Part shown: positions 33,661 to 44,668 of the stretch, piece after piece
Layout: every line of letters begins with the position of its first letter
Position numbering within the stretch: position 1 is the stretch's first letter
Source of the DNA: Tretioscincus oriximinensis
Lineage: Eukaryota; Chordata; Lepidosauria; Squamata; Gymnophthalmidae
Length of the DNA stretch: 64,000 nucleotides
Reading direction: 5' to 3'
NCBI GenBank assembly: GCA_022410635.1
Contig: JAJVDF010000361.1
Coordinates: 75,171-139,170, forward strand
Translations under genes and position numbers: made by a program
The notes under the pieces: generated by a model
The model's database searches: none
Seen by the model: the letters and a program-made list of their open reading frames with translations, nothing else
What the model was told of the DNA's origin: nothing

Positions 33661-34012
33661 CTGATTGGCTCAGTTGCTAAGAAGACGGTCTCTCATCTGG
33701 GAGATTGGGTTTCGAAGCCCTTTGTCAGACGTGGGGAGGGGTGAGCACCTTCTCCTAGCCTGTAGCTCTAGCCAACCCAGCTATTCAAAAGCAAGAATTG
33801 CAAGAAATTGCAACTGACTGAAGTAGATAAATGGGAACCACCACAGCCTGGTGAGGAAGATAGAATGTAAGCCTTCGGGCTAAAATACCCCTGTAAGGCG
33901 CTTTGAGTCCATTTGAAAGCTGAGAAAAGCGGGGTATAATAACCAAGTTCTTCTCCTTCTTCTGCATCTTCTTCTGCTTCTTCTGCTTTTTCTGGTTCTT
34001 CTTCTTCTTCTA
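33661..34012 (+). mobile_element. tRNA-derived SINE, family B, full length
   Basis: Head ttggctcagttgctaagaag, B-box-like gggtttcgaagccc, body gtgagcaccttctcctagcc, agccaacccagctattcaaa, gaagatagaatgtaagcctt. The tail is cgctttgagtccatttgaaa, gagaaaagcggggtataata, and a (CTT/CTG)-rich stretch of about 70 bp. It is one of the two most complete family B copies. Confidence 0.85.
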
Positions 34013-35529
34013 AGTAGCCCTTGTTCCCAGAAGTTCTCCTATACCTCAAATTTTATCCATCCACCTGCCTTTAACCATCCATCTTCTCAAGAAAAATTGA
34101 TATCAGACCAACATAGTCAACTCTGTTTGTATTGGTCTGTATTGGCTTGTATTCAATGCTTCCTTGTGACACTTAACTAATCATAAATAGACTAGAAACA
34201 GTTTTGCAATTTGAAGACTATGCCTGTTGGCACCCTTGTTTATGTGAAATATCGTATCTCATTTATTTGATTTTCTTGAGAACCAATGAGAGGATACATT
34301 TTGAGATCAATATCTAAGGGAGGATCCTTTGTCACTGTTTGTTCTTGCATTATGAAAACAGAAAACTCCCACTAATGAGGGAAGTGTGTGCTCCAGCAGA
34401 TTGAAAGCAATCCAAGTTTGATTTTTGTTGTTGAAGAGTTTGACTTACATGGGTGGCTCCTATGAAATGAAGTCATACAACTTGAAATAACTATGTGAAT
34501 GTACAATAAGCTTAGCTCTCTGTCATATTACCTTGCATTTTGATTATATGGAACACAAGTTAGTTAAAATTATTTTTTCTTAGCTATTCTGGCTGTTGTT
34601 AGCTTAATTTAATTGATAGGGTGGAACAACTTTTTTGTGAGGCGAGAAAATTATTTTTCCTAAGATGTTGAATTTAACTGTTATGAAGATTTTTTTCCTA
34701 TATATTCTCCAGTCCATTGCAATGTTATCACATCTACTTCAAGGTCAGCAGCCTAAGCTATCTAGAACCAGTTTTATAAAGCTGATCACACATAACTCAT
34801 AAGTATTAGTTGAAAATATTCTTAAATTGACCTTAGATGACTTAATTTCAGTTTGACATTCTGCATTTTAAGAAAAAACTTTAAAATGTGCTTCATGATA
34901 TCAAATTAACAATCTGTCATCCACTAATATGGAATATAACTTCCAGAAATTACAGAAAATCTCACTTCGTTTGATTATATGAATGTTGCGATTTATGCTA
35001 TTGTTGGAAAATTAATTCAGAAAATGTATGTGTGCTGATTCAGTAAAAGTAAGAATGTGATTGTAGTAATCCTGCAAATTTAAGGCTCATTTTGCACACA
35101 CTTACCTTTGTTCAATGTGCATTAGCTGCTGCCACACACATTTGCATTGAGCAGCTAGGTCCACATTACAAGTGGAACAACATATTCTGTTGTGCAAATA
35201 CATAATGTTGCTGTCAGTTACACATTGCATACGGTTATGTCAGTACAGACTCTGAATGGAGCTTTGCATTTACCTATGGAAATGGTTCTAATTTGGATTT
35301 TTTTCTGGTCAAAATCCATTTCCTTAGACCCAGTCTCATATCTTTTACTTGTGGGACTGGAAATTCTAGTTTCTAAAGAAAACCCAAATAACTTTTTTTC
35401 TGGTTTTGGTCCATGTCTGTTGGGGGAATCCTTGAAATATCCTTTTGCTTGTGGGGCCAGTGTTGACCCAAACTGTGTTCTGTCTTGAGTCTATTTTAAG
35501 CCCTATCAGGACGGGGCCAGTGACAAACN
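34013..35529. other. GTDC1 intron, no feature recognised
   Basis: AT-rich, largely repeat-free DNA. A 98-codon ORF at 35192-35488 has no splice context or motif. Repeat-poor stretches like this are candidates for conserved regulatory DNA but conservation cannot be seen here. Confidence 0.4.
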
Positions 35530-35775
35530 TATTTATTTATTTATACTTATATCCCCCCCTATACCCAAAGGTCTCAGGGCGGCGAACCAAAGGACAGCAT
35601 ATATAGCTTTTGTTGCTTTCTTCATAATAGACACCCTGTGAAGTAGGTAGGGCTGAGAGAGTTCTAAAGAACTGTGATTAGACCAAGGTCACCCCACCCA
35701 TACTGGCTTCAGGGAGGAGTGGGGAATCGAACCGGCAGATAAGCGTCCAACATTCAAACCACTACACCAGACAGG
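35530..35775 (-). mobile_element. tRNA-derived SINE, family A
   Basis: Minus-strand copy. On the + strand it starts with (TTTA)n and cctatacccaaaggtctcag and continues through gacaccctgtgaagtaggta. It ends gtggggaatcgaaccggcag, ccactacacca (complement of the B box and A box). Confidence 0.85.
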
Positions 35776-37057
35776 CTTCAGTATATCTAGTCTGTTGTCT
35801 ATTCAGTTTCATAACCTTAACATTTCTACTTTGAATCTGGTAACCCAATTAAGAAAATCCCCAAAGTTTCCCCTTTCTACTTTCTCATAGTGTTTGTACA
35901 GAAGATGTAAGATGGGGAACGCTGCTGATCTTTTGCTGTCAGTGACACATGAAGGCTCACACAGGCAGTTATATTTTGCTGCAATTAATTCATTAAAATG
36001 TTCCATTGGATGAATGTAGTTTTTTTAATAATAGAAAACAGGTTATGGTATATTAAGTGGGCATCCTTATATAGGTCCCTAAACTTTTCAGTGACCAGTT
36101 TATGAAACAGCCATAGTTATTTGCATGATTAAAACCAAACCCTGACATAAAATTGTTATGGGTTATATTGCTACTGAAAAATAGACACAGTACTTTTTTT
36201 AATATACAGTCATATGTCCNTATTATTTCCAAATAAGCTGTACTTTTGAATAATATGGACAAAATAAATACAAGACATTTTAAAGAGAATAAACGATACT
36301 AATTAAAAATCATAAATGTGGATATACTGATCCAAAGCATATGATTTCATTACACTTTAGTACTAGCATAAATAGCACTATTCTTCTGCTTTCCATACTG
36401 TAAAAGCCTAAATTGGAGAAAGTAAGTATGTCAGAGATTGAAAACAAACCCAAATACTTGTTTTTCCTTAATAGGGGAGGCTTTTAAAATATCAGTAAAA
36501 CTTTATGCTTTACTGGGGGCTGTAAATCTGGCAAGAGCTGTTCTGGTAGTTTTGATAGAGGTGGTAGTTCGGTTGGTTGTGCTACTACACTGATAACTGT
36601 TAATATCTTGTCCAACATAGGATGCCGAAACCTAGTACAAACTAACTAATATTCCATAATCAGTATTNTCATTTCAACTGCTCTGCTTTATACATCATGA
36701 ATTGTAGTAATAATGATGTCTTTTGCCCTACTTCTATGTGGATAGGCTATATTTCTACGATTCCATCAATATGATTGTTATTTTGACATGCTTTTGTAGT
36801 CTGTCAGTTTCTAGCTGTGGTAACAGTTTCCTCTTAAACATATTTGATTATTGAGTAAGAAGTTGTTTCTCTGTGTCGTTGGTTTTAACATTTGTAACTC
36901 ACTTAACCATTTCGTATAATAATTATTATAGCAACATTTCAGTAGATGCATTGCCTGTTTATGGGTTGTTCCAAGAGTTCAGTTGTCATCAGACATGGAT
37001 GTTGTAAATCTGGTTGGCATCAGAACCTGTATGAGTCTATTTTTCTTTCTCTTACAG
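35776..37057. other. GTDC1 intron, no feature recognised
   Basis: AT-rich non-coding DNA. It ends with a good polypyrimidine tract and acceptor (tatttttctttctcttacag, 37038-37057). Confidence 0.4.
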
Positions 37058-37138
37058 TTGGATGTATGTAGATGAAACACTGATGGTCTTGCCTAAGAAC
37101 CCTCTTGCCTGGAGGGGTGTTTTGGCTGGATTTAACTG
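37058..37138 (+). other. candidate cassette exon in GTDC1 intron (81 nt, in frame)
   Basis: A strong acceptor (ttttctttctcttacag) is followed by 81 nt and then GTAACC. Joined to the phase 2 end of the GTDC1 exon it is open: WMYVDETLMVLPKNPLAWRG, then VLAGFN. The length is a multiple of 3, so it would keep the frame. If the donor is not used, a TAA follows at once and the product would be truncated. I do not know this segment from GTDC1 of other vertebrates. It may be chance. Confidence 0.25.
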
Positions 37139-38956
37139 GTAACCTATATGCTTAACTACTGTATTATCTAGGAGGTTATTTAAGATATACCAAACATTTT
37201 AACATGGTTGTAGAATCAGTATGTTGAGAGTCGGAGCACAGTTGTAAAATAGACAAATTTCATCACATTGCAAACATCTAACTTTATTTTAATGTTAATA
37301 TAAAGCAACAGATACTGTGAAAATAATAACTAATATTTAACATCCAGATTACTACTTTTTTTTAGAATAAATTAATGTCAGTGATATAATTGGGGAACAG
37401 AGCAATCCAGTCTTAGGACTATCAGTTTGATTAAATAGGAGAAATAATTTGTTAAATAACAGTATTGTTACAGGATTTTACACAAAACACTTCGGTAGCT
37501 TTGAAATCTGCCTTATTATTTGGGGCAATTATTTTTCCTTCCCAGGAATGGTGTTATTACTTATACTCACATCTAGCATTCATGGAGTTTATCTCTGAAA
37601 ATAGATTCAAGGTTGGCTGAATTGCCAAATTGTAATGAGATTTGGCAACACAAGCTGATAGTTCCCTCTGTATTTATCAGCCCCAGGTGAGGAAGGTTTG
37701 TGATTTGGAGAAGCTGTATGGTCTCTTGAATATGCTTAGAATCTTTCCTCCCAGAGCTATTTGCTATTTGCAAATGATGCTATTTGAAGAAGCAGAGTTT
37801 CTTGCAGTCTTGACAAAGAAAGTTATTCAAGCACCATTCTGAAACTATATGTCTGTTTTCTAAATATCTTTGACAATCTCATTTTGATCAATTGGTTTAT
37901 CTGTTTGATTGCCTTCAGTTGATTTACATTGAGGACTTCTCTCCTATTTAATTTCTGGTAATTGTGACAAAATCTTTAAAGTTGCACTGTATTTTTTTTT
38001 AAAACAAATTCCATCTCTCTCTCATGCACACCAAATGGAAGAACAACATCTAAAGGAGAAATGTTTATAAGGTTACATAGGAAAAAATGTAAAGAAAACT
38101 TGTCACATTCTAACTGAAAAGCTACCATCTGCCAACTTTAATCAGAAGGAAAGCTTATTAATGAGAAGTGAACATTTAAGATTGTATTGATGTCTTTCTG
38201 AATAATTTCCAGGTAGTCTGTTTAGCTTAGTGGATTTTTTTCTCTCCTTTTACCAGCCACTTTGAATTACTGAACAGATTTCCTGCCTTTAGAAATGTGT
38301 TTATCTATGACATTTTGAAAGTGGCTTGTGTTTAAGGATNTACAGATCTGTCAAAGTCTGTTCCAGTACACCTATTACTGGAACTGATTTTGTTCTACTG
38401 TTTAAAAACAAAGTGGACTTTGACAGGTTGTGCTTTGATGTTATAAATTTGATGTTTTAACACTTTAAGTTCACTCATTTATTTAGTTTTGCTTTTAAAG
38501 GGTTGGCAAAGACTTGTTTCATGCAGTCCTGGAAACAATAAATAGAATTATTTGGCCTCGAAAGTGCCAATAATTTACATTGATAGACAGTGTAGGATTT
38601 GCACAGTGCCTTAAGGTACTGTAACTCAAGTGCAAGGATAAAGAATTTGTCCAGCCTTGTACTCTTGAGGCTAGTTTAGTGTGTTGGCATACGTTTACAT
38701 GAACATAACTTTCAACTAGCATCCTAAATGAACTGAAGAAACTATTACTATCTCCTTTCAGCAGTTATTTCAGTTGTGTTCCAGTGCTGCTTGTGCACAG
38801 CTGTCAGTTACTTATCAGCTTCTTTGGTGTTTGTCTCATTTTTTCCGATTCGCAGAATGATTTTTTCCGGTTCTCCAGATACCTGGCTGTTTACAATTGA
38901 AGAATGAAAACTTAATTTTGTTTTCAGATCCCTTCAGCAAATAACAGTGAGAATGC
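37139..38956. other. GTDC1 intron, no feature recognised
   Basis: About 1.8 kb AT-rich non-coding DNA. ORFs near 37.6-37.8 kb and 38.5-38.7 kb overlap on opposite strands and show no motif. Confidence 0.4.
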
Positions 38957-39500
38957 AGTATTTATTTATTGGTTTATTTATTTATTTACATTTTTATACC
39001 GCCCTATACCCGTAGGTCTCAGGGTGGTTAACAATAAAACTATCATTTTAACTCATTAAAAACAGCCTTTTCTAAAAATGGGGAGGAGACAGTAGTTTTC
39101 TAGCCAAAGGCCAGGCCAAAGAGGTATGTCTTTAAGCGTTTTCTGAAAGTGCACAGAGATGGTGATTGACGCACCTCAAGGGGGAGACTGTTCCATAGTC
39201 TGGAGGCTGCCACAGAGAAGGCCCTATTTCGGGTTCCCACCCTCTCTGCCACTGAGGGTGGTGATACAGTCAGNAAGGCCTCCCCTGCAGATCTTAAGGC
39301 ACGAGCAGGCTCATANGGGAGAAGGCGTTCCTTTAGATATTTGGGGTCCAAGTTATGTAAGGCTTTAAAGGTTAGAGTTAATACCTTGAATTGGGCTCGA
39401 TAGCAAATTGGCAGCCAGTGCAGTTCTTTCAGGACCGGCGTGATGTGAGTCCGGCCAGCTGTTCCGGTCGGTAGAAGAATAAAGCTGTGACCAGACATCC
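38957..39500 (-). mobile_element. L2 LINE ORF2 C-terminus and 3' end
   Basis: The minus strand encodes HITPVLKELHWLPICYRAQF, FKALHNLDPKYLKERL, VSPPSVAERVGTRNRAFSV and ASRLWNSLPLEVR. It then has FRKRLKTYLFGLAFG and a stop at the end of ORF2, where L2 elements usually stop. A short 3' UTR with a tail (complement of ataccgccctatacccgtag and (TTTA)n) lies at 38957-39030. Two N and no frameshift over 132 codons make it one of the best-preserved LINE pieces in the window. Confidence 0.85.
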
Positions 39501-40571
39501 TTCACAAACCAAACCTAAACCAAAAGGCATGCATGAGGCAGCTTAGAGAAGATTCCAAAGTAGAATTGTTCACACACTAGTCTCCTCCTGTCATGAACAT
39601 TTTGTGCCAGTAAAGATTACAGTAGAATTGGGAACACAAAAGTCAAAGAGTATTGGCTCTGAGATGCTCTTTTTCTTATGTCTGATCATAGCCTAAGGCC
39701 TTTTTTGAACATGTTTGCTAATGCTCTTTAAGGAGCTCACTATTCACTATTATCTGCATGGGAATAGTGGTAATATACACCAGGTGTATACCAACAGCTC
39801 CCTAAAGCACATTAGTATACTGCTGATTAATTAGCAATGCAGGTGTAATAATGCCAGCTAACGTGCATTAGCAGTGATGTGTTTGCATGTAAGACAGATC
39901 TTGTTCGTGAAGTGGAAATAATGCTGTGCAGTATTCCACAGTGCCATTTGGGAGGCTTCGCTGAGTATTTCCTCTGTGTTCAGCTGCGAATGTCAGCGTG
40001 AGCATCAGCAGAGCTTGGAGCTGAATCTAGAGCTGTCCGAATGCCAAAATGATGACATTCATGTAATGAAACTGGTAAAATTGACTATTGTCCCTTTAAA
40101 TTTCAACCAGCTCCCAGAAGGGAGGGGCAAGATATGTATAAAGAGCTGCTTCTTGTAGAGCCCTGAAGTTATGAGAGAGAGACTGATGATAAGCATTGAG
40201 AATAGATCTGCATAGATGAGTTATTTACTATATTGAAATGGATTCATAAGTGTGTGCAGTTTTCTGACAAAGTTCATGTTTCTTTAAAGAGAAGCCTCTC
40301 CGTCTCTGTTCGTCTTGTGTCCCAGCCAATATAAGGCTTGCAGGGTTCTGATAGTCATGCTACCAACACTTTATAAACAAATCAAACCTTCAGCCATCTT
40401 ACAATCCACCTCTGAATGTGCAACCTGCGCTGATGGGAATAAGACACAACATTGTCCCTCACCTAACGTGGACCTAGATGCTGGATGTGAACACGTGCAA
40501 CTATTAATTAATGCTTTAAGGCAGCTACATGCAATAATGGCCTAAGAGTGCATTGATCTTCTTTACAGGGA
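39501..40571. other. GTDC1 intron, no feature recognised
   Basis: Non-coding DNA of somewhat higher G+C near 39.9-40.5 kb. Two ORFs (60 and 76 codons) lack motifs. Confidence 0.4.
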
Positions 40572-40755
40572 CTCCCAGTCAAGCCTGTATTTTGGCTGTA
40601 GTTTGCCCATGGGCTGTAATTTACTTACTTCATTTTGCTCCCCCTCTTCCCTCAGCAACTTAGAGTTTTGCACTAATAAAAACAATAACAAAAATTAATA
40701 TATTCTTATTACTGCTGATAGCTATATTTTGCCTAAATACGGCCCTGCTTCTAAT
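40572..40755. mobile_element. hAT-type MITE, family 2, copy 2
   Basis: The element 40580-40747 (168 bp) starts caagcctgtattttggctg and ends gcctaaatacggccctg. The internal wording gggctgtaatttactta and ccccctcttccctcagc is shared with 29844-30006. The flanks ctcccagt and cttctaat agree at 5 of 8 positions and all differences are transitions, as in a decayed 8-bp duplication. Confidence 0.72.
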
Positions 40756-40887
40756 GTCACTCTAGTTGGTGTACTGCAGGTGACCTAGATCTAGATTCTT
40801 TCTGGTCTCTTCTTATATAGTCTTTATTAGCTGACTGATAATTTGTTCACGTTAGTTATTTCATTATACATGAAAGTTCTCTATCAT

Positions 40888-41278
40888 ACAACNCTACGAC
40901 GAGGGGGCATTCCTTGAAACTGATGGGTGGAAGAATGACAACGGAAAGTATTTTTTTTTTACTCAGAGAGTCATCGGCTTTTGGAATTTACTTCCAGAAG
41001 AGGTGGTGGGAGCTAACAGAGGATTAGAAATTCATGGACACCAAAGGTATAAACAGCTACTATGGTGGATGTCTTGATACTGCCTCTGAGATGGTGCAAC
41101 AGGCGGTATTTCTGAAATACCATTTGCAGGGCACCGAGAATAGGTGAAGATTTAGCCTTTTTCTGTTTCAGCCTGACTAGGTGCACTGTATGACATGCCA
41201 CTGTATGAGACAGAATGCTGGGCTAGATGAGCCCCAGTCCGATTCAGCAGGGTTCCTCTTATGTTCTTGTGTTTTGAC
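40888..41278 (+). mobile_element. CR1 LINE 3' end, decayed
   Basis: The plus strand carries CR1 C-terminal wording (gggcattccttgaaactgat, tttactcagagagtcatcgg, tggaatttacttccagaaga). It then has the 3' UTR and the end gctgggctagatgagcccca, ttcagcagggttcctcttat, gttcttgtg. Confidence 0.8.
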
Positions 41279-41442
41279 TGTTTCATTTCAAGGTATCCAA
41301 TGATAGAGGAATAAATAAGTGATGTCTTCGTGAAGCTCAGCTCTTAAGTCTGTATAAACTGACTGTTTAGATTTCATTTTTAAGGTGGCAGTAGTGTACC
41401 TAATAGAACTTTAGATCTTTGCTGCACTGGTCCTGATTCTAT

Positions 41443-41692
41443 TCTGGTTAGAGTGTTGGACTCATATCTGGTAGTCTCCCGGTTCGGTTCTACACTCCTC
41501 CAGGAAGTCAGCTGGGTGATCTTGGGCTAATCACAATTCTTTAGAAGTCTCTCAGNCCCACCTACTTCACAGGGTGTCTGTTGTGGAGAAAGCAAGAAAA
41601 AAGCTATGTGCACTACCCTTTGATTGGCCACCCTTAGGCCTTCGGGTATAGGGTGGGATATAAGTACAAATAGATAATAATAAATAATAATA
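41443..41692 (+). mobile_element. tRNA-derived SINE, family A
   Basis: A box ggttagagtgttggactca, B box ggttcggttct, body cagctgggtgatcttgggct, gtgtctgttgtggagaaagc. The tail cttcgggtatagggtgggat, ataagtacaaa ends in (TAA)n. Confidence 0.85.
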
Positions 41693-41796
41693 ATCTTATT
41701 CATTCCTATCAGAAGTAAATTTCATTTAATACAGTAATATGTGCTGTTAAACATAAAGTTTAATATTCCAGTTTTACATCTTTAAATAAGGAAGAT

Positions 41797-41885
41797 TAAA
41801 TTTTGAAGTCAATTTCAGAGAAATAGTCGTGTTAGTCCAGTAGAAAGTCCAGCAAAGGGGCTAGTCCCTTTGCTAAATTTTGAAG
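41797..41885 (+). mobile_element. 65-bp minimal Penelope-type insertion with 12-bp target duplication
   Basis: Direct repeats TAAATTTTGAAG at 41797-41808 and 41874-41885 flank 65 bp. The insert is the one-sided tail (tcaatttcagagaaatagtc...agaaag), then the first 17 bp of the left arm (tccagcaaaggggctag) and the last bases of the right arm (tccctttgc). It matches the tail and arm tips of the large element at 42115-42674 in the same orientation, about 240 bp away. It looks like an internally deleted insertion. Confidence 0.75.
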
Positions 41886-42101
41886 CATGAGCAAATTGGG
41901 AATTTTTTAAATTCCATATAGTACTCTTTCCAGATGTTACTATGAAACGTTCAATTAATGCTTCCATCCCTAGACAACATAGCATAATTTTATCATTTAA
42001 TATTATTGAGTTGCTTCCAACTCAAACAAAAGTAGAGGATGTTTACCACTAATTCTCATGCTATTATAAGAACATTGTAGGTAAATATTACTAATCTTTT
42101 G

Positions 42102-42687
42102 CTATGATCTAGTAGTCAGTTTCAGAGAAATAGCTGTGTTAGTCTAGCAGAAAGTCCAGCAAAGGGGCTAGCAGCACTTTGAGACTAACTTGAGAAAAGT
42201 GGTTGGCATAAGCTTTCGTAGACAGGTCTACTTCTTCAGATGCTGAGGGACTAATGCCAGGGTCAGGTATTTATAGGGAAATGTGTATGGGAGAAGACAA
42301 AGCATATGCAACTGTAGGGAGGTGTTGAATTGTAGGTAAATAGCAGGAACTAATCTCCTTTAAAAGACAGGTAAATAGCAGGAACTAATCCTCTTATGTA
42401 AAAAAGTGCCTGGGGCAACAAGGTTTTTTACATAAGAGGATTAGTTCCTGCTATTTACCTGTCTTTTTAAGGAGATTAGTTCCTGCTATTTACCTACAAT
42501 TCAACACCTCCCTACAGTTGCATATACTTTGTCTTCTCCCATACACATTTCCCTATAAATACCTGACCCTGGCATTAGTCCCTCAGCATCTGAAGAAGTA
42601 GACCTGTCTACGAAAGCTTATGCCAACCACTTTTCTCAAGTTAGTCTCAAAGTGCTGCTAGCCCCTTTGCTGGACTATGATCTAGTA
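42102..42687 (+). mobile_element. Penelope-type long inverted repeat with 40-bp tail and 13-bp target duplication
   Basis: CTATGATCTAGTA occurs at 42102-42114 and 42675-42687. Inside lie a 40-bp one-sided tail (42115-42154), a left arm (42155-42405), an 18-bp loop (42406-42423) and a right arm (42424-42674). The arms are 251 bp each and differ at only two positions. Penelope-like elements are known for inverted or tandem terminal repeats, a 30-40 bp extension at one end and duplications of about 10-15 bp; cut-and-paste transposons do not make 13-bp duplications. No reverse transcriptase or GIY-YIG gene is present, so this copy is non-autonomous. Assignment is by structure and recall. Confidence 0.7.
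42590..42620 (+). other. hammerhead-ribozyme-like core in the right arm
   Basis: CTGAAGA (42590-42596, fitting the CUGANGA box) is followed by one A. A perfect 6-bp hairpin gtagac-ct-gtctac (42598-42611) and GAAA (42612-42615) come next, then gcttatgcc. This is the order of a hammerhead core: box, stem II, GAAA, short stem III. The cleavage-site U before stem I is not evident and the extra A breaks the usual closing pair, so activity is doubtful. The mirror copy lies in the left arm on the minus strand. Confidence 0.4.
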
Positions 42688-43719
42688 ATTATACTACATA
42701 CCTTTTACCCCATCTTCAGTCTTGAAGAACTTGACTAATTTTCTTCCCTAGTATTAAATGTATTAAAAGTATGTATCAAAACAGTAACATGAAGAATATA
42801 ATTACCGGACCATAGTAATTATTGGACAAAGCCAGAAAGTAGGAAATGTTTCATACTAATGTAGTAACCTCACATTGCCCAATGCCATGCAGATCTGTGG
42901 GTTTGGATTGTACTGTGTCTCCTTTAATTTAATTTTATCTTTCAAAAAGTAACGAGTTTTTGCAAATTGGAGGGCTTGGAGCAATGTCTAAATAAGAATG
43001 TCTCAATGGACTCTTATGTGTATAGCTGTTGGTCTGCTTTGAAAATAATGTACCAAATAGCCACTCAGCTTTTCTTTCTCCATCATGTACCACATTATAT
43101 GTATTTCTTATTTTTAAAACCAAGGAAACGAGACCTAAGCTCCATATCTAAAGTTTGCCTCAGGTCTTGGTATCATTTTAGATATTTCAACAAAATAATC
43201 CCATGTTCTGACTGCACACCTCAGTGCTGTCTTAGTATGTTGGTGGCTTTTACTGCCATCAGGGTTTTTCGCATATAGCTTCATCAGTTAAAATAATGGC
43301 TTTTCTCCCCATGTAAAAGTATAGTAAGCATACCGTTTGTCTTTTAAAATACAATTGTCAAATTTTAAGGGGTAAATATATTTTGACTATTTACCCTGGA
43401 GTTATCAGAAACTAGAATCTGTTAGAAATAAGACCTTTTATCCATATGAACAGTTACTTGGGGCGGGGTGGGGGGGGGAGGTTGCTGTAAAATGTAATAC
43501 ATTAGGTTTTTACTTAAAAAAATAACCCACAGAACTGTTAAAATTGGATGCCTGGAGTTCTTGCTGTTGGAAGGTTTTCTTTTATAAATGTACTCATTTT
43601 GGTATGTATGCATTCAGCTATGCACACTCACATTATTTAAGGATTCTATATAAAAATGGCAGAAATTCTACAAGTTGCTTATTTCATGGTTTATTGTCTT
43701 GAGCACACAGATACCTACT
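42688..43719. other. GTDC1 intron, no gene seen
   Basis: AT-rich non-coding DNA with a G-rich run (ggggcggggtgggggggg) at about 43459-43476. A 103-codon ORF at 42967-43278 has no motif or splice context. Confidence 0.4.
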
Positions 43720-44046
43720 TGTGGCATGGTGGTGTAAGAGGTTAAGAGCTTCAGTGTTTCAACAGAGATTCCAGAGTTCGCGTCCTCATTTGTTGGCTGT
43801 GGATAGGGATGAGTGTCTTCCACTGGCCTTAGCTTCAGCCAACTCATCTATTTGAAAGCACAATAATTTTGCAAGTNGATAAATTGGTATCATCACACGT
43901 CATGGGGACGATAGAATGAATGTAAGCCTTTGGGTGAAAAATAACCTCTTAATCTGCTCTAAGTCGCTTCAGGTGAAGAGGACAGAGTACAAAAACCAGA
44001 TTCTTCTTCTTCCTCCTCCTCCTCCCTCCTCCTCCTCTTCTTCTAC
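43720..44046 (+). mobile_element. tRNA-derived SINE, family B
   Basis: Head ggtggtgtaagaggttaaga with B-box-like gagttcgcgtcc, body ccactggccttagcttcagc, gatagaatgaatgtaagcct. The tail ttcaggtgaagaggacagag, tacaaaaacc ends in a CTT/CCT-rich tract. Confidence 0.78.
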
Positions 44047-44143
44047 ATTAAAACGTATTAAATAATTACTATTACTTAATTACTTAATTATTAATATTAT
44101 TAATATAACTTCAGATATTGTTTGTTACTGTTAATTTGGATAC

Positions 44144-44200
44144 TTATACCCTGAGACCTTTGGCTATGGGTGGGGTATAAGTATAAATAAATAAACAAAC
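44144..44200 (+). mobile_element. isolated family A SINE / L2 3' tail
   Basis: ccctgagacctttggctatg, ggtggggtataagtataaat then (AAATA)n. Only the tail is present. Confidence 0.6.
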
Positions 44201-44668
44201 CAAAGCACACTTTGTATGTGCCTGGTACACAAATTGGTTGTTCCTTTACCAAGAATGGTCCTATCTGCAAACACATTAACAAATGCATTCTTGTGTTTTA
44301 ATAATGAGCATCTAAAAACATACCAGACTCATGTGTGTTCCATCGTTTCTGCAACAACGGTCACTCTCAACTGATTGGCTGTTCATGTGATCCTGATTGA
44401 TGAATCATCTGTGGCAGCCATTTTTAGACTGGAACTGGTTAAATATGGTTTAGTAACTTCTCACAAAATCCATCCCTTTAAATAAGGCATTATTAGAGTG
44501 ACTAGCTGCAACCAGCATAAGACATGCAAGTTCAAAATGTAAAGTTGGTTTTGGGTAATTTATGGTTTGAGCCTCCAGGGGCATCTCTTTAACTATGTTT
44601 GATCATACCCTTAGTTCAACAATTATAATTTTGCTCTGAAGTGTTATTAAAAATATTGTTGTCTCCCT
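44201..44668. other. GTDC1 intron, no feature recognised
   Basis: Non-coding AT-rich sequence between SINE pieces. Confidence 0.4.

Noticed and set aside
37642..37842. 66-codon ORF as next GTDC1 exon
   Set aside because: It has no acceptor in the right place and does not contain the expected LFASSVLNL-type sequence.
42155..42674. Ordinary hAT or Tc1 MITE
   Set aside because: The 13-bp duplication and one-sided 40-bp tail do not fit 2-bp or 8-bp cut-and-paste target duplications.
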